Origin: Mucilaginibacter tolerans
GTDB taxonomy: Bacteria; Bacteroidota; Bacteroidia; Sphingobacteriales; Sphingobacteriaceae
DNA: 60,062 nucleotides
Reading direction: 5' to 3'
Assembly (NCBI RefSeq): GCF_030519375.1
Contig: NZ_JAUMKB010000026.1
Coordinates: 1-60,062 of the forward strand
The stretch's first letter is position 1; every line of letters begins with the position of its first letter. A program made the translations under genes and the position numbers. Below the pieces are notes generated by a model. That model saw nothing but the letters and a program-made list of their open reading frames with translations. It was not told the DNA's origin and did not search any database. Shown in pieces: positions 18,543 to 27,319 of the stretch.

Positions 18543-20078
18543 ATGAAAAAAAATTCATTTATCCGCTTGTGTTTATTGCCACTTCTCTTCGCGATAGTGG
18601 CTTTATCACCTGCTTGTAAAAAGAACAACGCCGACACCGGTCGGGCTCCTGTTATTACAAGCGTAAGAATGTATAATCCGTCACCTAAGGATACCCTTTT
18701 AAGTAGCGGTAATCCTGCAACCGACCCTACATGGTCTGGAGGAACAGGAAAATACGTAGTAATAATCGGGCAGAATTTGCAAAATGCAACGCATATAGAA
18801 TTTGATGGTGTTCCGGCAACTTTTAATCCTGCTTTATTTGCACCGAACAGTGCGGTAGTGCAAATACCGGCCATTATGTTTTCCGCCATCGATACCACTA
18901 AGCTTTATACCCTGAGCTATAAAACAACAGGAGGGTCAACAACATTTTCGTTTAAATTGGGCCCGGCGGCGCCGACAATTACCGCTATTTCAAATGTGTT
19001 TGCCAACCCCGGTGATTCTGTTCACGTTTTTGGGACGAATTTAGTTTTAGTTCACAGCTTTTCATACGGCGGAACTCCGATAACATCGTTTAACCCAAGC
19101 GCTGACGGAACCTCTATCGGCTTCCTTATGCCTGCGCAAACGCCAACCGACCAGGTAATAGTTGCGACAAAGACTGGTACGGTTAATTTTAAAATAGTAG
19201 CCACGCCAACCATTACCGGTATTTCCGACGAGGATGCTAATCCTGGCGACTCTGTGTATGTTTATGGTACCTATCTTAAAAATATCCAGTCGCTATCATT
19301 TGCAGGTACTGCTATTACTTCCTTTACATCATCAAAAGATGGAACGTCTGTTGGTTTTGTTTTGCCTACATTATCACAAAGCGGACCTGTATCTGTTACC
19401 ACAAAGTTTGGTACCGGTACTACTTTGTACAATGTTAACGATTATGTGACGGGGGCTATAGCCAATATGGAATGGAGCGGTCCGTTTGGTTGGAGCTGGA
19501 ATGGGGGAAGTTTGTATACCGGCACTGCTCCAGGCGATTGGAGGACATACGATGCTGCTTTTTCCGGAATTACAACAAATTCATCACAATATGTTGCGAT
19601 GAAAACCAATGTTCTGAAAGCTGGAGAAGGAGCTGCGGGCTGGCCTCCTACTTATGAAATTTATTTTGGCGGCGGAACACAATGGGTACCAGCAGCCAAT
19701 CTTAATGACCCACCAAGCAACTGGGCCTTGAAATTCGATGTAAGTGTCCCTCAGGCCTGGAATGGTGGTACAATAGACATTGTAACTGGTGTGGGTGGCT
19801 ATATAGCCAGGTGGCAACCTTGGCAAAAAACCGCAACTGCCACAGCACCGTACACTACAAAGGGTTGGATAACTGTAACTATTCCTCTGTCATCGTTCCG
19901 TGCAAGTGATCCTACGCTTGGCGAAGGTATGGGCGCTTCCGTATCCCAAATTGTCGGTTTGATTGGGCCAACCGGAAATCCTAGTTGGACGGTATATATC
20001 CATAACTACGGCGCTGGGGCAACAGCAACAGGCTTTTATGGTGCTTTTGATAATTTTAGAGTTGTGAAAATTAAATAA
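18543..20078 (+). CDS. Surface glycan-binding protein with tandem TIG/IPT domains (SGBP-B-like)
   Basis: A 511-residue lipoprotein (cysteine near residue 25, ALSPAC). It has three IPT/TIG immunoglobulin-like repeats (about residues 33-140, 141-222 and 223-300; the recurring anANPGDSVyVyGt motif is clear in the second and third) and a C-terminal beta-sandwich (about 305-511) rich in tryptophan (MEWSGPFGWSWNGG). This matches the xyloglucan-binding SGBP-B organisation known from the Bacteroides ovatus xyloglucan locus. It sits directly after SusD, the usual position for such auxiliary binders. The ligand is inferred by analogy. No catalytic residues are apparent. Confidence 0.87.
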   Translation: MKKNSFIRLCLLPLLFAIVALSPACKKNNADTGRAPVITSVRMYNPSPKDTLLSSGNPATDPTWSGGTGKYVVIIGQNLQNATHIEFDGVPATFNPALFAPNSAVVQIPAIMFSAIDTTKLYTLSYKTTGGSTTFSFKLGPAAPTITAISNVFANPGDSVHVFGTNLVLVHSFSYGGTPITSFNPSADGTSIGFLMPAQTPTDQVIVATKTGTVNFKIVATPTITGISDEDANPGDSVYVYGTYLKNIQSLSFAGTAITSFTSSKDGTSVGFVLPTLSQSGPVSVTTKFGTGTTLYNVNDYVTGAIANMEWSGPFGWSWNGGSLYTGTAPGDWRTYDAAFSGITTNSSQYVAMKTNVLKAGEGAAGWPPTYEIYFGGGTQWVPAANLNDPPSNWALKFDVSVPQAWNGGTIDIVTGVGGYIARWQPWQKTATATAPYTTKGWITVTIPLSSFRASDPTLGEGMGASVSQIVGLIGPTGNPSWTVYIHNYGAGATATGFYGAFDNFRVVKIK

Positions 20079-20084
20079 ACTGGG

Positions 20085-20117
20085 GCCCCTCAGCAGAATA
20101 TCGCTGTGGGGCTTTTT
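20085..20117 (+). terminator. Intra-operon terminator after the glycan-binding protein
   Basis: The stem GCCCCTCAGC (20085-20094) pairs with GCTGTGGGGC (20103-20112) with one T-T mismatch, followed by TTTTT. It lies 7 bp after the SGBP stop and only 12 bp before the GH5 start, so it probably attenuates enzyme expression relative to SusCD and the binder. Confidence 0.8.
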
Positions 20118-20128
20118 AATAATTAAAT

Positions 20129-21634
20129 ATGAAAATGATGATAAAGAAATTTGGGACGGTGTCCGGAATTATAGGAATATTTATTGCAATCTTAATTGCT
20201 GTTTCCTGTAAGAAAACTGAAACGGCAACCCCGCAGCTTACCCTTGCTAACATAACAGATACTATACCTTCAAATGGCGGTACCGTAGCTTTGAAATTTA
20301 CTTCAAACGCAGCATGGACTGTTGATACTGCTGGCCTTGGATGGCTACATTTAAGCCAAACATCGGGTGGTAATGGTACGGCAACAATTAATTTAACAGG
20401 TTTGGCTAATAAATCAGGTGCAAGCCGTTCTTTGCTTCTAGTTTTAAATTCAACTAACGGTCAAAGCAGGCGGATCACAGTGCTGCAGGATGCCAATATC
20501 TATCCATCCTATAATATATCACCCATAGCGCCCGATGCAAATGGCATGGGAAGCACGGCTACGCAGCTTACTACAAATATTACAATGGGATATAATATTT
20601 ATAACACCATGGAAGCTCCGGGCGATGAAACTGGATGGGGAAACCCGGCAATCACTCAATCATTGATTGATTTGATAAAACAAAACGGCATGAACGCCGT
20701 ACGTATACCTATCCAGTATGATTGGTCACATATAATCGATAAGAAAACTGCACAAATAGATCCTGCCTGGCTTGCCCGGATAAAACAAGTGGTTCAATAT
20801 TGCTTTAATGACCATATGTATGTAATGGTTAATATTCACTATGATGGTGGCTGGCTTGATTGTACCGCGACGGGTACTAAGCAGGATACAATCAATGCCA
20901 AGCAAAAAGCATACTGGGAACAAATAGCTACAACATTGAGGGATTTTGACGAACATTTGATGTTTGCCAGTGCCAACGAGCCCAATGCTACGGATGTACC
21001 AACATCTGCCACCCTAATGCGCTATCACCAAACGTTTATTAATGCAGTACGCAGTACCGGCGGTAAAAACAGCTATCGTACTTTAATTATTCAGGCACCT
21101 TCTACCTCAATTGATTTGGCTAACCAATATCTTAAATCGAGTAATGTGTATAAAGTAGTGTCAATGCCTATTGATAAGGTGCCAAATAAAATGGTAATCG
21201 AGTTCCACTATTATACACCTCCAAACTTTTGCATATTATCTGCTGACGCAAGTTGGGGAAAAGAATCGTATTTCTGGGGGGCTAACTTTCACACCACCAA
21301 CCCGATGTTTCTTGACCGAAACTCAACTTATAATGAAGAGCAGTATGTAGATTCTATATTCAAAACTGCCAAAAAGAATTTTATCTCAAAGGGAATACCG
21401 ATGATTATGGGCGAATACGGTACAGCTTATCACGCCGATAAGCTAAAAGGATATCCGGCGGATTCCCTGTTGTCGGTAAATTCCCAGATGCATTTCTATA
21501 GTTATGTAACGAAACAAGCTAAAGCAAATGGTGTGCTACCATTTTTGTGGGGCAGCGACGCTTTTGACCGGTCAACTAACACTGTAGGAAACCAGCGGAC
21601 ATTGGATTCGCTGAAAAAAGGTGCAGGACTTTAA
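20129..21634 (+). CDS. BACON-GH5 endo-xyloglucanase-like lipoprotein
   Basis: A 501-residue lipoprotein (lipobox AVSC, cysteine near residue 27). It has a BACON domain (about residues 35-122, with TSNAAWTVDT, WLHLSQTSGGNGTATI and RRITVLQDA) followed by a GH5 domain (about 138-500). The acid/base is E284 (SANEP) and the nucleophile E429 (MGEYGT). BACON plus GH5 is the architecture of the surface endo-xyloglucanase BoGH5A, and the BACON domain acts mainly as a spacer holding the enzyme off the membrane. The canonical GWNLGNT motif is altered to GYNIYNTMEA here. It follows the SGBP gene across an attenuating hairpin. Confidence 0.9.
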   Translation: MKMMIKKFGTVSGIIGIFIAILIAVSCKKTETATPQLTLANITDTIPSNGGTVALKFTSNAAWTVDTAGLGWLHLSQTSGGNGTATINLTGLANKSGASRSLLLVLNSTNGQSRRITVLQDANIYPSYNISPIAPDANGMGSTATQLTTNITMGYNIYNTMEAPGDETGWGNPAITQSLIDLIKQNGMNAVRIPIQYDWSHIIDKKTAQIDPAWLARIKQVVQYCFNDHMYVMVNIHYDGGWLDCTATGTKQDTINAKQKAYWEQIATTLRDFDEHLMFASANEPNATDVPTSATLMRYHQTFINAVRSTGGKNSYRTLIIQAPSTSIDLANQYLKSSNVYKVVSMPIDKVPNKMVIEFHYYTPPNFCILSADASWGKESYFWGANFHTTNPMFLDRNSTYNEEQYVDSIFKTAKKNFISKGIPMIMGEYGTAYHADKLKGYPADSLLSVNSQMHFYSYVTKQAKANGVLPFLWGSDAFDRSTNTVGNQRTLDSLKKGAGL

Positions 21635-21696
21635 ACTATGAAATCGCAGTTAATAATATACGGATAATAAAGATCAAAAATTAGTTGATTAACGGT

Positions 21697-21731
21697 GCCC
21701 GCGACGAGGTGAGATACGGAGCGGGCTTTTT
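21697..21731 (+). terminator. Terminator, first copy
   Basis: The stem GCCCGC (21697-21702) pairs with GCGGGC (21721-21726) and is followed by TTTTT. It lies 62 bp after the BACON-GH5 stop codon. Confidence 0.75.
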
Positions 21732-21786
21732 AAACCGCAGTTGATAATATCCCGATAAAAAAAATTAAATACTAATTAATTTAACT

Positions 21787-21821
21787 GCCCGCGACGAGGT
21801 GAAAGACGGCGCGGGTTTTTT
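21787..21821 (+). terminator. Terminator, duplicated copy
   Basis: The stem GCCCGC (21787-21792) pairs with GCGGGT (21811-21816; the last pair is G-U) and is followed by a run of T. It is a duplicate of the preceding hairpin, ends about 22 bp before the next start codon, and would further separate the GH51-like gene from the import operon. Confidence 0.75.
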
Positions 21822-21843
21822 ACCCCTATTGAAAAATTTCCAT

Positions 21844-23568
21844 ATGCTAAAAATTAAATACGGTGCAATTGGTCTGTTAGTATTGGTGGCATGCAAAAAG
21901 GAAGCGAAACTAAACAACAATATCGTAATAAAAGACACCACCGGGACAACGATAATTCCTCAAAAAGATCCGCAGGTTGCTAAATCGGCGGGATTTTTTT
22001 TGGATGACTGGACGACAAAAACATTTAAAGCACCGGCTTATAGCAATGCCCCTCAGCCGGCGGCTGATGCCACCGTTACTGTAAATATCGACTACAGCAA
22101 TGTGATCACAAAGGTTCCAAAATATCTTTTTGGCAACAATACAAATCCATATATGGGGCAACTGATCACTGAGCCTGTGCTGATGAACAATATCAAAAAT
22201 TTATCGCCTAACATTCTGCGCTTTCCCGGCGGAAGTATTTCGGATGTTTACTTCTGGGATGGGCAGATCCCTTCAGATGCTCCGGACAGTTTGTCTGATT
22301 CTAACGGAAATAAAAGCCCGATTTCATATTGGGTGGGAAATAATACGGCAGGATGGACCTTAACGCTGGATAATTATTACGCAGCGCTAGAGCAAACGAA
22401 TAGCACTGGCATCATCACTATCAACTACGCTTATGCCCGCTACGGCAAAGGCGCACACCCGGATCAGGCAGCTGCTCACGTGGCGGCACAATGGGTACGT
22501 TACGATAAGGGCCGGACAAAGTACTGGGAGATCGGCAATGAAGATGCGGGCCCATGGGAGCCAGGATTTAGAATTGATGTAGCACAAAATAAAGACGGAC
22601 AGCCTCAGACGATTACAGGTGCTTTATATGGGCAACATTTTAAAGTTTTTGCTGACTCCATGCGCAAAGCAGCGAAACAGGTGGGCGCTGATATTAAAAT
22701 TGGGGCACAGTTAAGTGAAACTGACCCTTCAAATTCGTGGAATGCCGTAGCGAAAACATGGGAACAGGGTTACTTTGCATCCGCCGGTGATTATGCAGAC
22801 TTCTATATCGTACATGATTACTTTACGGGTTCCGATAACGAAAATGCAGCTACAATCCTCGCAACTCCAACGATTGTTACAAAAGCAATGATGGACTACA
22901 TGCACGCGGCAACTACAAAATACAACGTTTCACTAAAACCGATCGCGTTGACGGAATGGAATATTTTCGCTAGCGGCGCAAAACAGATGCCCTCTTACAT
23001 AGCCGGAATGCATGCTGCTATGACACTGGGTGAATTACTGAAGAATCAGTTCGGGATGGCCAGCAGATGGGACCTGGCAAATGGCTGGAACAACGGCAAT
23101 GATCAAAGTATGTTCAATGCCGGTGACGAGCCCGATGGTGTGGCTAAGTGGAACCCCCGGCCTGCGTTTTATTATATGTACTACTTCCAGAAATATTTCG
23201 GCGACCGGATGGTTGGTTCCTCTGTCACGGGCGGTAATGGTGATGTTTTAAGCTACGCATCGTCGTTTTCGTCCGGTGAGGCAGGCGTCGTGATAGTAAA
23301 TAAGGGAACTGCTTCACAAACAGTAAAGGTAAACATCAGCAATTTTAAACCCGGATCAAGATATTATTATTATACGTTGACAGGTGGCACAGATAATGGT
23401 GAATTTTCCGGCAAAGTATATGTAAATGGCAACGGACCCAGTGGTGCTAACGGTGGACCGGCAAATTATCTGGACCTCTATGCAACCTCTTCCTCGTTAG
23501 CTAACGGATTAAAGTTATCCGTGCCGCCACGTGCAGTGGTTTATCTGGTTGCAGAAAGTAAAAAATGA
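21844..23568 (+). CDS. GH51-like clan GH-A glycosidase, candidate alpha-L-arabinofuranosidase
   Basis: A 574-residue protein with a short lipoprotein signal (LLVLVAC, cysteine near residue 19). FGNNTNPYMG, ILRFPGGSISDVYFW and WEIGNE resemble GH51 alpha-L-arabinofuranosidases. The presumed acid/base is E233 (EIGNED) and the nucleophile E371 (LTEWN). A C-terminal beta-sandwich includes VVIVNKG. The ATG at 21844 is preferred because an in-frame GTG at 21799 lies inside a terminator hairpin. Arabinofuranosyl side chains occur on some xyloglucans, so the role fits the locus. Related clan GH-A families (GH39, GH30, GH44) cannot be excluded by eye. Confidence 0.68.
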   Translation: MLKIKYGAIGLLVLVACKKEAKLNNNIVIKDTTGTTIIPQKDPQVAKSAGFFLDDWTTKTFKAPAYSNAPQPAADATVTVNIDYSNVITKVPKYLFGNNTNPYMGQLITEPVLMNNIKNLSPNILRFPGGSISDVYFWDGQIPSDAPDSLSDSNGNKSPISYWVGNNTAGWTLTLDNYYAALEQTNSTGIITINYAYARYGKGAHPDQAAAHVAAQWVRYDKGRTKYWEIGNEDAGPWEPGFRIDVAQNKDGQPQTITGALYGQHFKVFADSMRKAAKQVGADIKIGAQLSETDPSNSWNAVAKTWEQGYFASAGDYADFYIVHDYFTGSDNENAATILATPTIVTKAMMDYMHAATTKYNVSLKPIALTEWNIFASGAKQMPSYIAGMHAAMTLGELLKNQFGMASRWDLANGWNNGNDQSMFNAGDEPDGVAKWNPRPAFYYMYYFQKYFGDRMVGSSVTGGNGDVLSYASSFSSGEAGVVIVNKGTASQTVKVNISNFKPGSRYYYYTLTGGTDNGEFSGKVYVNGNGPSGANGGPANYLDLYATSSSLANGLKLSVPPRAVVYLVAESKK

Positions 23569-23725
23569 TATTAAATGTTAAGGACAATAAATCATCCAGG
23601 ATTACTAAATGATGTTTTCGGAATCCGCGTTGCCGGATATGAAGAGACCGAAAACTTCAATGAAATATCACTAAGGCATTACAAGGATTAGAATATCCTC
23701 AACTATATTTAAACATTTAACTAAA

Positions 23726-25237
23726 ATGAGAAATACCATACAAAAGATCTTCGCGCTCGGCCTGGTGCTGTTAGTTGGTTCTACAATCTTGCGCGGGCAG
23801 GGTTTACCGATTGCCGCTGGTCCTTTTAAACCAGCGGATTCTTCCTTCAAACATTATCAATATCCGGCTTGGTTCAGAGACGCCAAGTTTGGGATTTGGG
23901 CACATTGGGGACCACAGGCAGTGCCCCGCCAAGGGGATTGGTATGCCCGGAATATTTATATCGAGGGTAGCGACCAGAACAAATACCATACTGCTCATTA
24001 TGGGCATCCGTCTAAATTTGGATATAAGGATATTATACCGCTATGGAAAGCCGAGAAATGGGACCCTGAAAAATTGATGGAATTGTATAAAAAGGCCGGG
24101 GCAAAATATTTTGTCAGTATGGGGACCCACCATGATAATTTCTTTTTGTGGAATTCTAGCGTGCACCGGTGGAACGCAGTACAAATGGGACCTCATAAAG
24201 ATGTAGTCGGTATATGGCAAAAAGCAGCCAAAAAAAATGGTTTGAAATTTGGCGTATCGGAGCATTTAGGGGCAAGTTACACATGGTACCAACCCGCGCA
24301 TGGGGCTGATACCGCAGGAGCGTACAAAGGAGTACCTTACGATGGCAACGACCCGAGGTATGCTGATTTATACCACCCCAAGGCAGCTGCGGATGACCAC
24401 GGATGGTTAAGTACCAATCCGGAATGGCATCGGGAATGGTACAGGTCGATTAAAGAGCTGGTAGATAACTATCACCCTGACCTGCTTTACTCAGACAGTG
24501 GATTTCCGTTTGGCGACGTTGGGAGAGCCATGCTAGCCAATTTCTACAATGGCAACATCGCATGTAACCATGGCCAAATGACGGCTGTTTATAACTGCAA
24601 ACAGCCATCGCAGGGCATGTGGGTACAGGATCTTGAACGGGGCGTTCAAGATTCCATCAGTCCATACCCCTGGCAAACGGATACTTCTATCGGCGACTGG
24701 TTTTACAAAACCGGTCAGACCTATAAAAGCGCAACAGATATTATACAAATGCTGGTCGATATTGTAAGCAAAAATGGTAACCTTCTGATCAATATTGTGC
24801 AAACACCTGAAGGCGATCTGGAGCCTGATATGCTGAATACGCTTGACGAGATAGGTAAATGGACGGCGGCCAACGGGGAAGGGATATACGGATCCCGTCC
24901 TTGGAAAATATTTGGCGAACGGCCGGCGAATGCTTCAACTATAAAAGCTGGCAATTTTAATGAGGACCGGGTAAAATATACGGCAGAAGACATCCGCTTT
25001 ACCTGTAACGGCAAAAAATTATATGCCTTTCTTCTTGACAGGCCCAGCGGTGATATTCGAATCAAATCGCTCGGGAAATCCTCGGGCATAAACATGCAAA
25101 AGATACTATCGGTGAAGCTTTTGGGCAGCAAGGAGACCATACAATGGCAGCAGGGGACAGATGCGTTGGTAATCAAAAAACCGTTGAACTTACCTGACTG
25201 GAAAGTATCGGGATTTAAGATCGATCTTTGTGACTAG
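23726..25237 (+). CDS. GH29 alpha-L-fucosidase (first of three)
   Basis: A 503-residue secreted enzyme (signal ending about RGQG). The GH29 signature AKFGIWAHWGP is at about residues 51-61, HHDNFFLWNS follows, and the predicted nucleophile is D257 in LLYSDSGFP. A C-terminal beta-domain follows the barrel. It would remove terminal L-fucose, consistent with fucosylated galactosyl side chains of plant xyloglucan. It closely resembles the Tat-exported enzyme at 28539-30197 but uses a Sec signal. It lies 157 bp downstream of the GH51-like gene and 60 bp before an esterase, probably in one transcript with both. Confidence 0.92.
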   Translation: MRNTIQKIFALGLVLLVGSTILRGQGLPIAAGPFKPADSSFKHYQYPAWFRDAKFGIWAHWGPQAVPRQGDWYARNIYIEGSDQNKYHTAHYGHPSKFGYKDIIPLWKAEKWDPEKLMELYKKAGAKYFVSMGTHHDNFFLWNSSVHRWNAVQMGPHKDVVGIWQKAAKKNGLKFGVSEHLGASYTWYQPAHGADTAGAYKGVPYDGNDPRYADLYHPKAAADDHGWLSTNPEWHREWYRSIKELVDNYHPDLLYSDSGFPFGDVGRAMLANFYNGNIACNHGQMTAVYNCKQPSQGMWVQDLERGVQDSISPYPWQTDTSIGDWFYKTGQTYKSATDIIQMLVDIVSKNGNLLINIVQTPEGDLEPDMLNTLDEIGKWTAANGEGIYGSRPWKIFGERPANASTIKAGNFNEDRVKYTAEDIRFTCNGKKLYAFLLDRPSGDIRIKSLGKSSGINMQKILSVKLLGSKETIQWQQGTDALVIKKPLNLPDWKVSGFKIDLCD

Positions 25238-25297
25238 AAGTACGTTTAAGATTATTAACGAGCGACTAAAGCCTATAATTAATCAGAAAAGAACTTT

Positions 25298-26200
25298 ATG
25301 AAAATATTTGCCCTAGTAGCAATATTTAGCGGCTGGCTTGCTCAGTCATTTGCTCAAACACCAATGCCGCTCTACCCGGGTAATATCCCCAATTCAAAAC
25401 CTGCGCCGTCGCTATATAGGGAAGGGCTTAACCAATGGCGCTGCGTTACAAATGTGTCTATTCCTACGCTTACACCCTTTTTGCTAAAAGACGGCTCAAC
25501 GCATACGGCTGTGTTAGTAATTCCCGGTGGGGGGTACTCAGGCGTTGCTATGGGTCATGAGGGTGATTCCATAGCACGCGCTTTCAACAAAATAGGTGTA
25601 AGTGCCTTTGTACTGAAATACCGCTTGCCCAATGACAGCACAATGGTTGATAAAACCGTTGGCCCCCTGCAGGATGCACAATCGGCATTGTTAATGATAC
25701 GCAAAAATGCAAACAAATGGAACATAAATCCGGCAAAGGTGGGCGTGATGGGGTTTTCTGCAGGAGGACATTTGGCGTCAACCTTAGGGACTCACTTTGA
25801 CAAACCGACGATAAAGAATAATGACAATATCAGCCTCCGCCCTGATTTTATGGCGTTGATATATCCGGTTATTACATTCGGAAAATTCGCGCATATAGGC
25901 TCGCGCGAGAACTTGATCGGCAAAAAACCGTCGCAACAACTTATCGACTTTTACAGCAATGAAAAGCAAGTTACTGATGTAACGCCCCCGACTTTCCTGG
26001 TGCATTGTGAAGACGATAACGTTGTTCCTGTTCAAAACACGCTGATGTTTTACGATGCGCTGTTACAAAATAAGGTAAAAGGTGAGATGCATATCTACAC
26101 GGGGGGCGGCCATGGTTTTGGTTTACACAATCCAACTACCCATGATTACTGGTTCGACAGGTTGAAAGAATGGATGGATACTAATGGATGGTTGAAATAA
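25298..26200 (+). CDS. Secreted alpha/beta-hydrolase esterase (acetyl-xylan esterase-like), copy 1
   Basis: A 300-residue secreted alpha/beta hydrolase (signal ending SFAQ). The oxyanion segment IPGGGYSG, the nucleophile S154 in GFSAGG, the acid in HCEDDNVVP and the histidine in GGGHGFG are all present. The family includes acetyl-xylan esterases and promiscuous feruloyl/acetyl esterases of Bacteroidota. In this locus it probably deacetylates side-chain sugars so that the glycosidases can act. A clear paralogue lies tail-to-tail at 26318-27211. Substrate is inferred. Confidence 0.87.
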   Translation: MKIFALVAIFSGWLAQSFAQTPMPLYPGNIPNSKPAPSLYREGLNQWRCVTNVSIPTLTPFLLKDGSTHTAVLVIPGGGYSGVAMGHEGDSIARAFNKIGVSAFVLKYRLPNDSTMVDKTVGPLQDAQSALLMIRKNANKWNINPAKVGVMGFSAGGHLASTLGTHFDKPTIKNNDNISLRPDFMALIYPVITFGKFAHIGSRENLIGKKPSQQLIDFYSNEKQVTDVTPPTFLVHCEDDNVVPVQNTLMFYDALLQNKVKGEMHIYTGGGHGFGLHNPTTHDYWFDRLKEWMDTNGWLK

Positions 26201-26223
26201 TCGCGTAACGTTAATTAAATGCT

Positions 26224-26255
26224 CAAACATCCGTCAAAGATGTTTGCGCTTTTTT
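26224..26255 (+). terminator. Terminator between convergent esterase genes
   Basis: The stem CAAACATC (26224-26231) with GATGTTTG (26239-26246) is followed by a T-run (26250-26255). It ends the plus-strand enzyme operon. On the opposite strand the T-run is weak, so termination of the fucose operon here is less certain. Confidence 0.82.
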
Positions 26256-26317
26256 GTTATGGTTTTTCTAGTTTAATGGGATGCTGCTGACCAAAGCGCC
26301 CGCTATAGTTTTTGATT

Positions 26318-27211
26318 TCAATACCATTTATTCTCTTTCAGCCACCTCGCACAATAGTCAAACCATGTGCTCTTTGCAGGTTCTAAGGGAAATCCATGCT
26401 GCCCGGTCGGGAAAATATGTAGCCCCGAAGGCACTTTATTCTTTTGCAATGCAAGAAACATAGCAGTACTGTTTCTGACAGAGACCAGGCCATCATCTTC
26501 TGCATGAATTAAAAAAGTTGGTGGAGTGCCCGGGGTAACGTTAAGTTCATTGGAGTAAAATCTTACTTTTTCAGCGGATGGATTTTGCCCTATTAAAGCT
26601 GTCCGCGAATCTAAATGCCCCAGCGAATCGGTAAAACTAATTACCGGGTAAACTAATACCATAAAATTGGGCCTTAATGAGACCCGATTAATATTTTCGA
26701 TAGAGGTTTTATTAAAATGGGTGCCAATAAATGCCGCCAAATGTCCTCCAGCAGAAAACCCCATTACACCCACCTTTGCTGTATCAATGTGCCATTCTTT
26801 TGCCCTTGTTTTTACAATGAGCAAAGCCCGTTGAGCATCCTCTATTGGGCCTGTAGATTTGTCGCGCATGATTTTGTCGTCCGGCAAGCGGTATTTAAGC
26901 ACGAATGCAGTGATGCCAATTTCATTGAGCCTTTTAGCGACATCATAACCCTCATAATGGATGTTCAAGGCACCATATCCTCCGCCTGGAATCACGATCA
27001 CCGCTGTGCCAGAGTGATTTTCTACTGGTGAAAACACTGTTAATGTCGGTTGCGTTACGTTTTGTAAAAAATTATATGTGGTCCAATGCTCAATGTTATT
27101 GGTTTGGATCGAATTAGGGATTTGTGCGTCGTACAATGGAATGACGGTTTGACAAAATCCAGCAATTGGAAAAGTCAATAAAAAAATAAAAAAGGTTAGT
27201 CTGTTTCTCAT
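26318..27211 (-). CDS. Secreted alpha/beta-hydrolase esterase, copy 2
   Basis: A 297-residue secreted alpha/beta hydrolase (signal ending FCQT). It shares IPGGGYG, KVGVMGFSAGGHLA, the EDDGLVSV acid region and GQHGFPL with the convergent gene at 25298-26200, so the two are paralogues that have diverged. It is the last gene of the minus-strand fucose operon and may remove O-acetyl groups from fucosylated side chains. A gap of about 108 bp from the preceding acyltransferase leaves room for separate control. Confidence 0.85.
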   Translation of the reverse strand: MRNRLTFFIFLLTFPIAGFCQTVIPLYDAQIPNSIQTNNIEHWTTYNFLQNVTQPTLTVFSPVENHSGTAVIVIPGGGYGALNIHYEGYDVAKRLNEIGITAFVLKYRLPDDKIMRDKSTGPIEDAQRALLIVKTRAKEWHIDTAKVGVMGFSAGGHLAAFIGTHFNKTSIENINRVSLRPNFMVLVYPVISFTDSLGHLDSRTALIGQNPSAEKVRFYSNELNVTPGTPPTFLIHAEDDGLVSVRNSTAMFLALQKNKVPSGLHIFPTGQHGFPLEPAKSTWFDYCARWLKENKWY

Positions 27212-27319
27212 CTGAAATTAGATCAAAGATTTTATATTTATTTATTCAGCAACTGGGCTGCGCTGAATTGTTCCTTTTAAGTTCAAACTGTTTATGTTGA
27301 TTGAACCCTATCATAATTA

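Larger units (their letters stand above)
21646..21825 (+). repeat. Tandem 90-bp duplication carrying two terminators
   Basis: Copy 1 (about 21646-21735) and copy 2 (about 21737-21825) both begin GCAGTTrATAATAT, continue through AT-rich DNA and end with a hairpin around CCCGCGACGAGGTGA. The copies differ by scattered substitutions and about one indel, so the duplication is not very recent. Confidence 0.8.

Noticed and set aside
21799..21843. GTG start for the GH51-like gene
   Set aside because: The GTG lies in the loop of a terminator hairpin, and the ATG at 21844 gives a normal lipoprotein signal.
24721..25176. A 151-codon open frame on the minus strand
   Set aside because: It lies entirely inside the GH29 gene on the other strand, has no recognisable domain, and its composition follows that gene.
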